From positions 709,373 to 773,372 of the forward strand of contig UESW01004421.1 in assembly GCA_900491605.1 (NCBI GenBank): a stretch of 64,000 nt of DNA. The letters run 5' to 3'. This DNA is from Calamus simplicifolius. Taxonomy: Eukaryota > Streptophyta > Magnoliopsida > Arecales > Arecaceae. A model generated the notes under the pieces. That model was not told the DNA's origin, did not search any database, and saw only the letters and a program-made list of their open reading frames with translations. Both the position numbers and the translations under genes were made by a program. Below, piece after piece: positions 21,160-33,282 of this stretch (the stretch's first letter is position 1; every line of letters begins with the position of its first letter).

Positions 21160-24100
21160 AATTTGAGCACACAACTTCAACATATTCAGCTTCAGTAGTT
21201 GATAATGCAACTAAATTTTGCTTTTTGCTAAACCAAGAGATTAAGTTACTGCCTAAGAATTGGCATATGCTAAATTGCCTAAGAATTACTAAATTATTCT
21301 AGTTTACAACAGCAAAATCAGAATCATAATATGCAATCAGATTAAATGGAGTCTCTAGAATACCATAATCCTACATTTTTTGTTCCACTTAGATATCTGA
21401 AATTTCTTTTTTACAGCAATTAAATGAGATTCTTTAGGATCGGATTGATATCTAGCACATAAACATACAACAAACATAATATCAGGTCTATTAACTGTTA
21501 AGTAAAGTAGAGAACCAATCATACCTCTATAAAGCTTTTGATTTACTTTCTTACCATCTTCATCTTTATCGAGTTTACATGGACTCATTGGGTGCCAAGG
21601 GGTTTGACGATTTTCATTCCAAACTTCTTAAGAATTTTCTTTGTGTATTTTGTTTGGTTGATGAAAATTTTTCCTCTTTCTTATTTGATTTGAAGTCCAA
21701 GGAAGAAGTTTAGTTCTCCTATCATGCTCATTTCAAATTCTTTCTGTATTAGCTTAGCAAAATCTTGATAAAGAAGATTGTTAGTAGCACCAAATACTAT
21801 GTCATCAACATAAATTTGTACCACTAATAAATCCTTTTCTTTTCTTTTCAAAAACAGGGTTTTGTCAACATTACCTTTAGAAAAATCATTTTCAATCAAA
21901 AATTTACTAAGTCTATCATACCAAGCTTTAGGTGCTTGTTTCAAACCATAAAGTGCTTTGTAAGTTTAAAAACATGATTTGAAAATTCATGATCTTCAAA
22001 ACCAGGTGGTTGTTCAACATAAACTTTCTTATTTATAAATCCATTTAAAAATGCACTTTTTACATTCATCTGAAATAAGTTAATATTCATGCAACATACA
22101 AATGCATGTAAAAACCTATAGCTTCTAATCTAGCTACAGGTGCAAAGGTTTCATCAAAATCGATACCTTCTTCCTGATTATATCCCTTTGCAACTAATCT
22201 AGCCTTATTTCTAACAACAGTGCCATCTTCTTCTAACTTATTTCTAAATATTCATTTGGATCCTATAACTGAATAATCTTTGGTCTATCAACTAAGGTCT
22301 ATACCTTATTCTTAGTGAACTGATTTAATTCTTCTTGCATGGCTAATATCCAATAGCTATCCTTTTCAGCTTCCTCAATTGTTTTGGCTCTATGTGAGAC
22401 ACAAATGCAAGATGATGAATGATCTAGTTCTTATACCTTGAGATGGATCACCAATGATTAGGTCTTTTGGATGACCATAAGCATATCTCCAATCTCTAGA
22501 TGGATCTGTATCATTGCGAGTAGTATCAATATTATATCCTTATGTGAGTCATCGTTCTTAGCTTTAGGTTCATGATCTGAAGATACATCAACATTCAATT
22601 TTTTAAAATTTCTTCCAAAAATATTAGTATCTTCCTCGTCATCTTTCTTTTCAGAACTCGATGCTAAGACTCATCAAATACTACATGAATTGACTCTTCT
22701 ACAATCAAATACTTCTTATTGAACACTCTATATGCCTTGCTAGATGTAGAATAACCTAAGAAAATACCTTCATTGATTTAGCATCAAACTTTTTTAGATT
22801 ATCCTTTCCATTGTTATAATAAAACATCTACAACCAAATGCATAAAAATAGCTAATATTGGGTTTCCTGTCATGCCATAGTTCATAGGGAGTTTTCTTAA
22901 GAATTGTGTAATCAAGGCTCTATTTAGGATGTAACATGCTGTGTTTATAGCTTTCGCCTAGAAATATTTTGGGAGTTAGCTTTCACATAGCATGGTATAG
23001 GCATGTCCTCTAGAGTCCTATTTTTTCTTTTTACCATCTTATTTTGTTGAGGTGTCCTAGGTGCTAAAAATTATAATGGATGCCATTTTCAATGCAAAAG
23101 TTTTCAAATAAATAATTTTTAAATTCAGTTCCATGATCACTTCTAAGAGACACTATGTATTGTTTTTCTCATTTGTGACTTTCTTGAAGAATTTCAGGAA
23201 AATCGAGAAAGTCTCATCTTTATAAGCTAAAAACAGTACCCAAGTGAATCTAGAGTATCATCTACTATCACAAGACCATATTTCTTTCCTTCAAGACTAG
23301 TGGTTCTAGTAGGTCCAAAAAGGTCCATGTATAGTAGCTCGAGTGGCCTAGAACTTGAAACAATATTTTTGGATTTGAAAGAATTCCTAGTTTGTTTTCT
23401 AAATTGATATGCATCACAAACTCTATTGTTTTCAAAATCTAATTTTGAAGACCTTTAACCAAATTCATTCTAAGTAATTTTGAAATCAAGTGTGTGCTTG
23501 CATGACCTAATCTACGATGCCATAGCCACCCAATCTCATTCACCTTAGCATTATCAACAATAAGGCAATGGTTACTTGTAGATAAATTATCCAAGTCAAT
23601 TAAGTATACATTGCCATTTTATTTCCAACAAAGATAATGCTATTGTCAATGGGATTAGACACTGTGCAGATAGATGCTTCAAAGGATATGCTGAAACCTT
23701 TATCGCATAGTTGGCTAATGCTAATCAAATTATATTTCAAGCCATCAACATATAAAATATTTTCAATAAAAGTGGATGGAGTGATCTGAATTTTACCAAT
23801 GCCCATGATGTGACTTGACCATTATCTCCAAAGGTCGCCACTCTACCTCTTTTAACTTTAAGGATGATGAATTGATCTTTGTCACCCGTCATGTGTCTTG
23901 AGCAGCCGCTGTCAAGATACCATTTTCTTTTTAATTCTTTGGCTGTAAGACACACCTGCATAGCAATCACATCTTATGTTTAGGTATCCAAGTCTTCTTG
24001 GGTCATTCATGGTTAGTAACAGCAAATATAGTTCCTTTTGGAACCTAAATCATCTTACCTTTATAACCAACATTTATGAGAAATCTTATGATTGCAAACA

Positions 24101-25556
24101 TAGGATTTATGCCCTTTCTTGCCACAACAAAAGCAGAAAATATCATTTTCAATCGATTTCTTAACAAAGAAATTGTTAACAAGTTTTTATTTTCTATGTG
24201 GTTTGTAACCCAAACCGGCTTTATCAAAAATAGCTCTTTGATTATTTAAAAGTAAGTTGAGTCTTTCCAAGCTATAAGTAAACTTATCAACAATATTCTT
24301 GTATTTTTCAACTTCAATTTTTAAATTATGATTTTCAACAGAAATCACATTTTCTCCTTTTCTAAATCTTGCTTTTTAAATTTTATCTTTTCAAATTCAA
24401 TGACAAATTCATCTTTCTTTTCGAGAAGATTTAAATTTTCAGCTTTCAAAACTTTATTCTTTGTTCTTAAAACTTTAAAATCACTAAGCAATTCTTTAAA
24501 AGCATCATAAAGTTCATCAATTGTAAAATCATAAACAAGGCTTTCAAAACTTACTTCTTCTTCTTTCAAAACTTACTTTCTTCTTCTTATTCATCATTGT
24601 CACTCCATATTGCAACATATGCTTTCTTCTTTTATAATCCTTTTTGAGCTGAGGACATTTAGATTTGTAATGTCCGGCTTTTTACATTCATAGCATATCA
24701 CGGGATCCTTCTCTTTATCTCCTTCCAATTTGACACCAAGTTTTCTTTTGTGAAATGGTCTCCTTCTTTGCATGAATTTTTTGAACTTTCTTGCAAGGAG
24801 AGCGGTATCATCATCATCTTCGTCTTCTTCACTGCTGCTCTTCTCCTTTTCAACAACCTTTAGTGTGATTGTTCTTTTCTTCTTCACATCTTCTTCCAGA
24901 TGCTGCTTCATTGTAAGTTCATGGGTCATGAGTGATCCAAGAAGCTCCTCCAAAGGTAGGCTGTTCAGATCTTTGGTTTCTTGGATTACTATTACTTTGG
25001 CTTTTCATGCTCTTGGAAGATACCTAAGAATTTTTTGAACAAGTTTAGAGTTCATATAAGTCTTTTCAAAACTTTTTAATCCATTTACTATATCAGTAAA
25101 TTTAGTGTACATGCAAATGATGGACTCATTTTGATCCATGTTAAAGAGTTCATATTTATATACAAGAATGTTAATCTTGAACTCTTTAACTTGGTTGGTA
25201 CCCTCATGGGTAACTTCCAACCGATTCCATATCTCCTTGGCTGAGATGCAAGTAGATATTCTATTGAATTCATTTGCATCCAAGGAGCAGTATAGGATAT
25301 TCATGGCCTCGGCATTGAGTTGGGTCATTTTTCTATCATTCTCATTCCAATCCCTTTCGGGCTTAGGAATAATGGATCCATCTACTAAGTGTGTGGGAGT
25401 GCTACGATCATTGATAATGACACTTTATAAATCATAGTCTAAAGTTTGAATGAATATCCTCATTCTAGCTTTCTAATATAAGTAATTTGTACCATTAAAC
25501 AAAGGTGGACGATTTGTGGATTGTCCCTCATAAAAAGAACTAGCTTGAGTTGCCAT
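21160..25556 (-). pseudogene. copia gag-pol polyprotein, decayed
   Basis: Gag begins at 25556 (MATQASSFYEGQSTN), 60 bases inside the 5' LTR. A CCHC zinc knuckle lies near 24655-24715, out of frame by one base, and a second CCHC (FCCGKKGHKSYVC) near 24095-24140. Protease shows WYLDSGCSRHMTGD at about 23890-23935. The pre-integrase motif WHRRLGHA lies near 23510-23530, with integrase to about 22850. Reverse transcriptase includes KQAPKAWYDRLSKFL and the catalytic YVDDIVFGATN (about 21785-21820). RNase H follows with MIGSLLYLTVNRPDIMF and ends near 21160 with a degraded ALSTTEAEY motif. Frames are interrupted many times by stops and indels; no intact polyprotein is possible. Confidence 0.85.
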
Positions 25557-25600
25557 TTAGATCTTTAGCTCTTAATTGTTAGATCAAAAAGGATGAGCAC

Positions 25601-25616
25601 TAGCTCTGATACTAAT
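25601..25616 (-). other. copia primer-binding site (initiator tRNA-Met type)
   Basis: On the minus strand, directly after the 5' LTR, the sequence AGTATCAGAGC matches the usual TGGTATCAGAGC primer-binding site except at its first bases. It confirms minus-strand orientation. Confidence 0.8.
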
Positions 25617-26862
25617 TGTTGGCCCAGATGGCAACCCAAGAGGGGGATGAATTGGGTTCTTAAAAAATTTGTCGCTTAAAAACACTTTCACAAAGTAATG
25701 GTGGACAAGGATATATGCTTTGAGTGTGATGCTAAGAATGCAAAACAGAGTGTGCAGGATAGAGTAAAGAGAAAGAGAGACAAGCATGACAAACATAAGA
25801 AATTTATAGTGGTTCGGTGTTAGCTACACCTATATCCACTTCCATGCAACTTTTGGACCCACACTATAATCATCCTGATTACAACATAGTTATTTTCCAA
25901 GCTCACAACTCAAACTTATTGTTTTGCAACGGGATCACAATGAACCCAGCCAGTTTTCACAGGATCACCAGTACAAAACCTATCCCAAGCTTTCTAGCTT
26001 GAACAAGGCTGATCTGCCTCCCTTGATTCAATCCCTTGATTGAATCAATCAACAAGAATAATAGAAAGATAGTTACAACAGAGATAAAGCTCCTCAAATG
26101 AGCAAATAAAATACTATAATCAAGCTAGAAATAGAAGAGCCTGATTTAGAAGATTTATGAAGTTGAACTTTTTTTTTCAGAAATGATCTTCCTTAAGTTG
26201 GGCTTGAAGCTTTGAAAGAATCGTTGATGTAAAGGCTTTTGAAGAACTAGGGCTCTTTTCTTCTCTTTTGATTTGATAGAAATCCTTCAAAGTTGGCTTT
26301 TGAATGCTTTGGATTTCTTTAAACTCAGTTTCGAACAACAGGATTCAAAACTTGAACTCTATCCTTTTTGATTTTCAATTCTATTTTCTCTTTTTCATAG
26401 TTTCAAAACGGTCGGATGGCTTCTCTTTTATAATCTCCTCTAAATTCACTTTTAGATAAAAATTAGCCGTTAAAAGTACTTGAGGAGGTGTTTAGCACAA
26501 AAGAGGAAAGAGTTGTTAAAGTCTGTTGGAGAAAAGACAAGCTCTGGAGTCATTTCTGACACTTTTGAAATCCGTTTCTGATAGGTTAGAGTCGGCTCTA
26601 ATAGACTTGGAGTCGGCTCTAACTCAGAATGTTCAAAACAGAAACTTTTGCTCGTCGCGGAGTTGGCTCTGGCTTTTCGAGGGGTTGACAATTCTCGTGT
26701 GGAAGTCGACTCTAGCGAATGTGGGAGTCGGCTCTAATGAAGCCCCGAAAAATACAGTCTCTGTATAACCATTAGAGTCGACTCTAATTCCCTGCAGGAG
26801 TCGGCTTTAATTGGATGCAAAAATGAGACTATATCTTTCGATTAGAGTCGGCTCTAATCTCT
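25617..26862 (-). repeat. copia 5' LTR, truncated at outer end
   Basis: Homologous to 16900-18421 from its first base, but similarity stops at about 26862 within the palindromic repeat cluster. About 260 bases of the outer (U3) end are missing. Without U3 start this LTR could not have been an intact promoter. Confidence 0.85.
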
Positions 26863-29564
26863 TGACATGATCGATTTGTCTAGCATGAAATTGAAGGAAA
26901 AAAAAAAGAAACCACCCCACAATTATTTTAAGCTTGGGCCTAAAATTAAAATTTAAAGAAAAAATTAAAAAATATGAAATGAATGAAATAGAGTTCATAT
27001 AGGTGGTAGGTACAAAGCGAATATGGAGCCGGTATGGGCAATGGAGTGGGTATAATATTACATAATCCTCATGGGTACAGATATAGGTACAAAATTTTAT
27101 ACGTGTAGCAAGTATGGGACATGTATAGGTATAAATTTTATGGGTATAAATTTTTTTAATGATTACGAATATGGAAGCATATTTCTCCATATCCACCACG
27201 CTCCATTGCCATCCTTAGGTCTTAGGTTGTTGCAAATGGTATTAAAGCAAACTGGATTCATGGCCCACCTAGCCTGAGGGACACTATAGCATGAGCTCTT
27301 TGGTACTGTGTAAGGACTTGTATAGACATGTATTTAGACTTGTATCTATTATTTATGGGGTAGATCTTGGGTATATGTACAATGCCAAAGAATCCAAATA
27401 ATACTTTCTATCTAGCTAACTCATGGCTCTAGGTGAGGTTCCAAGTTATTGCAAATAGTATTAGAGAAGATCTGGCTCATGGCTTATGTGAAATGGGGGT
27501 CATTTGTAGTACTGGCCCTTTAAGAGCTGATCATAAGCTGATTATGTTTTTTGTGATTGGATTTGATTAGACTTGGATTCTTGGTCTAGCAATGACGTTA
27601 GGGCAAAAAGAGGGCAAGTATATGTGAGAGCCCATGTAGGCATATATTTAGCTCCACATTAGTTGTGCAGCATAGGGATCTTAGGTATAGCCTTTTTGAG
27701 TAATGTCTTAAGGTTGTTACGTTACTCTGCTCTCACATTGTTAGACACCTACCTCTCCTCCTCCCACCCCAAAAACAAAAGCCAAAACTAAAGGACACAT
27801 TGCAACAAATATACCCTAGGATGGTAGAAGTTAGCATATTGTAGGATGGTAGAAGCTAGCTACCAAGTGCAAATTCTTCACGCATATATTTAATGGCATG
27901 GACATATTCGTATTTTGGAAAAGAGTATCGAGAGATGTATTTAGTGGGCATTATAGTAGACAATTATTAGGTATATTGAAATAATGAAGCTATATGAAAG
28001 AGTAGTGATTAGTGTTAACAGTAGTAGTTGCAAGCAGAGCAAGGTATTACCCATGATAACAACAAACGGGTGGCTCAAATCTTGCATCTCTTTAGCCATC
28101 GGAGACGAAATTAGTGGTGGTTCCATGTAGGGGGTACCATGTTTATTCATTAGACACAAGAACAGGGTCAAGTTATTATTGGAATAGTTGAAAGCTATAG
28201 AGACTAGAAAGTAAATTTAGAGGTGTCGAACAGGCCATATCAGATCGGCAGGGCCCACATAAGCTGTAGCTTGCAGGGTATCTAGTCATGTCTTTCCAAC
28301 ATGATCCATGATACCAAGAGGGCAGCAATACGGCCTATAGTCTACAACCTAGCAAGGCTAGGCCAAGTAGTGTCTGGCTCTCGATAACACTATCTAGCTA
28401 TTTTTGTTTTTTTTTAATATATTTTAATGTCAACATACTGTGCTACTCGATCTTTTTTTTTTTTTTTTCGTGATCACTCCTTTTGTCTTCCATCTTTGAA
28501 TTTTTAGTCGTTTAGAGAAGAGTCTTCATCTTCCTCTTTTGTCTGGCATAGCCTAGGTCTAGACATGAGAGATCTTAGCTCTAGTCCTAGACCTGAAGCT
28601 TGAGACAGCATCGCTAAAGTCGGAGATATTGGTTCCAGTCTGTGACCATGGAGTATGAAGATTAGTCCCAACACATTCAGCCTCCAAATTGAGTTCGAAG
28701 CTATAATAGGGTGAGTGAGAGTGAGTTAGAACAATAGACATTGACCATTGTAGAAACTAATGAGGTCTTGTGGAGAAAGTTTGGGGAGATTAAGAGAGCT
28801 TACAGAGAGATTGTGGGGAGCTTAGGATTTGGTGTAAAGTGAGGAAGAGGAGTTGGGGGATATTTGTAGGGACTCTAGAGCTTCTAAATATTCAAAATAA
28901 CCTTGCAAATAAGCCATTTTTAGTGGTTGAAAAGAGCAAATAGATTTTCTTAAGCAATAGACGAGTATATCATGAAAAATTAGCCTCCTTTTTTTTTTTG
29001 CTGTTGGAAAGGACAAAAGGTTCTTTTTCTAAGAAAATGAATAAGAATATCCTTAAAATAGCCATTTTTGACCATTAGAAAATGATAAAAGCATATAGTG
29101 GCCCGCAGATATCCTATCATGTGCCGTGCTTGGCCATCCATGCTGACAGCTTGGGGGTCATGCCATACCATGGTCTACCCAGCTTGTTTGACACTCTAAA
29201 TAAATTGAACGCTTTATCCATCATGCGATCCATAATTTAGGGTCCCCTATTTATCCCTTTTTTTCTTTAGTAGTAACATGTTCTGAACTAGCCTCTCACC
29301 CGGTTCTCTTAAACAGAAAGGGCTTTCTGAAATCTACCCAACAGAAATGGCAGGTGGAATCCCTGAGCGCTGTGCATGTTCAGTTCTACCATGGCATTCA
29401 TGGTAGGTGGCACGTTCACACAGTCACTGATCTCTTCTGTAGCCATCTGTTAATTTCAATCAGTGCAGAAGCCGGAGGGCGAGGCAATATTCTATCTCTC
29501 TTGTGACATTTCAAGGTCTATCCTGCAATTGAATTTGTATATGCCTGGATTTTTGTTGTTGCAG
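26863..29564. other. non-coding DNA with LTR-retroelement relics
   Basis: No gene recognised. Two similar passages at about 27225-27290 and 27450-27500 (GTTGCAAATGGTATTAAAGC and TATTGCAAATAGTATTAGAG) resemble decayed LTR-end plus tRNA-Met primer-binding-site junctions. A long poly-T lies at about 28451-28469. Repeated GGGTAT/GGTATA motifs occupy about 27000-27170. Confidence 0.45.
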
Positions 29565-29720
29565 AGAAAAGTGGCACTGCCCTGCATAGTTTGTAAAGGA
29601 AAAGGCTTCTATGCTTGCAAAGTATGATGGGAATTCAACCACAGAACGATCTCTCGTGTGATTCCGCAGCAATGTCTGAATTGTAATGGGAAGGATTATG
29701 CATGAATTGAAGCGAGGTAT
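29565..29720 (+). pseudogene. decayed DnaJ-type zinc-finger exon
   Basis: After an acceptor-like TTGTTGTTGCAG, the frame reads RKVALPCIVCKGKGFYACKV, then a stop, and in the same frame QQCLNCNGKDYA, then a stop. CxxCxGxG pairs are the zinc-binding repeats of DnaJ cysteine-rich domains, found in plant chloroplast proteins of this kind. Between the pairs the sequence does not keep the expected motif. The two stops and missing middle suggest a dead exon; a neighbouring functional exon set was not found. Confidence 0.4.
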
Positions 29721-31977
29721 GGTCTTTGTTGCATGTCATGCTGTAAATCGCAATGAGTCACCCATCCATGCTCTCTGACTTCTATGATGCTTGCTGTATG
29801 AAGTAAGTTCTGAATTTATCCTAGAAATCACAAGCTAATTAAAATTTAACAGTAGGTTATTGTGCACATGGTACATTGGCAGATGTCTTGATCTGTGGAG
29901 CATTTTTTTTTAAATTTTTACAGCCTGACCGCATGGTGCATCTTCTAATTTCTTTTCATGTGGTTGAAAAGTTTTGAGAGCCTGCAGTTGAGTGGCCCTG
30001 TAACTTTACAGGTCGAGTGGTACGCCAATAGCGAGCAAAACGACATATTTTATTTGTATGTAGTTTTATGTCTCGGCTAGCCTTTGTTTCAGCGAGGGAG
30101 AGCTTTTGAAATGTTGCTTTTTCTGTGGTCAGAAAAGAAACATTGTTTTCACCATTTCTATCAAAATAATCTTATTTATCCATCCATAGATCCTTCCTCT
30201 AAGATGTACAAATTAGAACTTAGTCATCTGTTTGTGTGAAAAGGTGCGCCTGGAATGACTGGTCTTATGATCTGTCAGTGAATTTCCTATGCACTTCGTA
30301 CTATTTTCCCCCCTCTTGTCCATGGAAGAGTTACAGGCACACGTACTAATCTGCTCCACTTGTTGTAGGTCAGTGTGCCAAAGTTTTCTATCTTGCTGGA
30401 AAAGGGCATGGCAATCTACAGCCAAAGTTTTCCATCTCAGACGGAGGAGTTTTCAGATGCTACTCGTAGGAATTTATGATGCCTTCTTGCTACTTATATT
30501 AATGTAATCCCTGGAGAAGCATGTGTTTGCCACGCATCTGGGAGGCTGATCCAAGGCTTTCAGATCAGCTGGTCGAATTGAGGAACTGAATTTTAAAATG
30601 AAGCAGATGGTTGGAGTCAGGGCTGGAATGGCAGTAAGATCATGGAGTGGCTATGTGCCCAGATATCTGAAGGGATGTCCCACGGCGCACTACGTTCAGT
30701 GGCATCGCTTATTGGTCTCCTGGACCAGTTAGGACATCAAGAAAAGAGGAAAAGCGTAAAGGTATCACACACCCCTCACACCATCAAGAAAAGAAGACAT
30801 GTCAGGGCCCTTGGAGAAAAGAAAGCAGGAGTGACCTATGCTTTTGTTTTTGTTTCTGTTTTTTTTTTTTTTATATATATATATATTTGAATAAAAAAAG
30901 AAAAAAAAGAATGGTATTAGATGTTCTAGTTCAAGACACTAGGATGCAAATGTGAACCTAGTAGTTACTAGCACTGTATAGTTATCTAAAATCTAATATT
31001 ACATAATTATTATGAAACTAAAAAAATTTAATCAAATTTCATAACAATCAATGATTAATTATGAACCACAGAACGAGTTCGTTGGGTTTTATAAAAAATA
31101 AAAAATTATAAAAAAGATAGTTTAGAAGATCATATTTAGATTTTGTTGACCGTGTATAAATATTAAAAAAATGTAAGAAGGCTTTTGTTATGATGCTTGA
31201 GATATTATATTGGGTAGTGCCATAAATAAAAGAAGTCCAACATAAGAAGTAGTATAAGATATGGAAAGCGTTGATTTGAAAGGTATGTTATCATTTCCAC
31301 CTTCTGGAATCAATTCGCTCAATGCTTAAAACCAAAATGATAGGTTTTTAATGAAATTTTTAGTTTTTAAAATCACTAGGTATGTTTTTGTGCGGTGCAC
31401 AGGTAATGATATGATTAATAAGAAGGATAAAAATATCATTGTTTTTAAATTTAAAGTTAAAGAGAAGATAAATCAAAAAAAGAATTAGATTAAATTATTT
31501 TTAAGTTCAAAAGGAATTTTTATATTATTTTAAATTTTAATTCACATCATATAACTTCATAATAGTCTCAAATACGCAATAATAAAATAATAAAATATTA
31601 GTTATACTTTTTTAAGAAATTACTATTTTTTTTTGTTCATTAAGTGGGGAAAAAAATCTTGATTCCAATTTTTTTCCCATAAAATATGAATAAAAAAATC
31701 TCTACTGAAAAAAAAAGAAAAAAGAGTATGAGTTAATAACTTGAGATCCTTTTCTCATTAAAAAAAGAAAAAAAACAAAGAGATGGCATCCTTTTTAACT
31801 ATAAAGGAGGGGAAAAAAAAAAGAAAAGAGAGAAACCTTTCCACTAGGGAAAAAATCTTTCATAAAAAAAAAGTCATCCATGATAAAAAAAAAAAAAAAA
31901 AACGAAAGAAGTTAATAGGTTAATGTTTTTTTTTAAAAAAAAACTCTCTTTTCATCACAAAAGAAAACATGAGGAGC
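29721..31977. other. non-coding AT-rich DNA
   Basis: No gene recognised. The open frame at 30642-30890 (+) lacks motifs and ends in a poly-T/TA microsatellite (30860-30886). From about 31000 the DNA becomes very A-rich with many A runs. Confidence 0.5.
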
Positions 31978-32200
31978 TAATGTAAAAAAAAGTTATGAGT
32001 TAATATAAAAAAATAAAAGAAGAAATGATGAGAATCAAACCTGAATCACTATGAAAGCTTATCACCACATCAAACACAATCCAATGTAAAGAAAAAAAAA
32101 AAGTAATAAGTTAATGTAAAAAAGAAGGAGAAAGGATGAGAATCGAACCTTAATCACTATGGAACCTTACCATCACACCAAACATAATTATTAAAAAATT
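31978..32200 (-). repeat. tandem ~108-bp SINE-like (tRNA-derived) pair
   Basis: GATGAGAATC recurs at 32027 and 32135, and the flanking roughly 100 bases match between the two. On the minus strand each unit reads TTTGGTGTGATGGTAAGG, resembling a Pol III A box, then about 30 bases later AGGTTCGATTCTC, close to the B box GGTTCGANTCC. A poly-T/A-rich tail follows. This layout is that of tRNA-derived plant SINEs. It cannot form a full tRNA cloverleaf. Confidence 0.55.
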
Positions 32201-32706
32201 TATGAAAATAAAACATTTTATACAAAGAATAAATTTTTACAAATAAAATTTTTTTAAAAAAATTAAATTTACTATATTATAATAAATTTTAGCAAACCAA
32301 GAAGAGTGGCTCCAGAGAATAAATGCATGGTTAAAGGGACACTGAAAGGACCACAAGTTTTCCATGCGTGCACGAGTTCTTGATCGCTTCAACCTACGCA
32401 TGCTTCTCTATATCCTCATTTTTGTAGGCTCAAGGTCGGTGGAAAGCGTGATTCAGTGCTCGACGATCCACCCAGGGCCATGGCCTTCCCAGAGAACCAG
32501 TGTTTCTTCTTCTTTTCCGTTGGTTAAAGCTGGAAAGCGGTGCAGGGCATTATTCTAGGCCCCCACCCATCCTCCTCCAGTAAAGCTTTTGGTGTTTCTT
32601 TTATTTCTTTGGGTCCCCTCTTTATTCTCTCCTTCAATGATGATGATCAGCCTTGCCATGCTCCACAGCTATTCCACTCGTTTAGGACTTGCTTGGATGT
32701 CCACAC
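32201..32706. other. non-coding, no feature recognised
   Basis: AT-rich up to about 32290, then moderately GC-rich unique-looking DNA. Short plus-strand frames (for example 32364-32558) have no recognisable motif. The 12-bp LINE target site lies at the right edge. Confidence 0.4.
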
Positions 32707-33140
32707 ATGGATAAGTTTTTTTTTTTTTTATAAAGACGGATGATCTACAAGTCTAGTATGAATCGGTCCAGATACATCAGATTGCAGAATTTAAAATAAT
32801 ACAGGAGGACATAGTTCACCCATAGTCCATATCCTATATCCTACATGCTGAGCCACGGCCGTCACTGTCCAGTCAGCAGCCGTGTTGGCTTCACGGAAAA
32901 CATGATAAATCTGGACAGAATCCACGTTCTGAAGCATAGTCCATATATCTGCTAAGATCGGATTGGTGGATACATCAGGAGCTTTATCTTTCCGTATCCA
33001 CTGAATGACAGTCATAGAGTCTCCTTCAATAACAAGACTCTGGGCTCGAAGAGTCTGCACCGCATAAGAAATACCTGCCCATGCAGCACAAAGCTCAGCC
33101 ATGGGAACAGAGAAGTCCAGAGACCCAAATGGATAAGTTT
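32707..33140 (-). mobile_element. 5'-truncated LINE with 12-bp target-site duplication
   Basis: ATGGATAAGTTT occurs at 32707-32718 and again at 33129-33140. Between them lies a minus-strand LINE 3' end: a poly(A) tail (poly-T at 32719 on the plus strand), a short 3' UTR, and the end of ORF2 coding for an RNase H domain. Motifs are VPMAELCAAWAGISYAVQ (catalytic Glu), LVIEGDSMTVIQWI (Asp) and HVFREANTAADWT (last Asp). The first catalytic Asp is lost by 5' truncation. The insert is only about 410 bases. The open frame continues beyond 33129 into host DNA by chance. Confidence 0.9.
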
Positions 33141-33282
33141 GTATGTGCCCACAGGTAAAGAGAGGGGAAGAAAGAAACCCAGAAGCCACCAAACATGAAA
33201 TCCTGGAAAAATCAGCATAAAACATCCATTTCAAACTTTTTTTCTTCTTCTGCTGTACATGTGCCAGGGATCAAAGTTCCCA

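Larger units (their letters stand above)
16900..26862 (-). mobile_element. Ty1/copia LTR retrotransposon, SIRE/Maximus-like, with extra 3' ORF
   Basis: Two direct LTRs (16900-18421 and 25617-26862) enclose a minus-strand interior with primer-binding site, gag, protease, integrase, reverse transcriptase, RNase H, an additional reading frame and a polypurine tract. PR-IN-RT-RH order makes it copia. The 10-kb size, 1.5-kb LTR and a frame after pol fit the SIRE/Maximus lineage, where such a frame is described as env-like. The two LTRs differ at many sites and the interior carries frameshifts and stops, so this is an old, inactive copy. Its right LTR is truncated, so no target-site duplication can be confirmed. 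Confidence 0.88.

Noticed and set aside
32138..32200. tRNA gene on the minus strand
   Set aside because: A and B box-like motifs are present, but no acceptor stem or anticodon arm can be drawn; SINE-like is the better reading.
31000..32300. A-rich tract as a processed pseudogene or matrix attachment region
   Set aside because: Only composition supports it; no gene homology and no way to test attachment from sequence.
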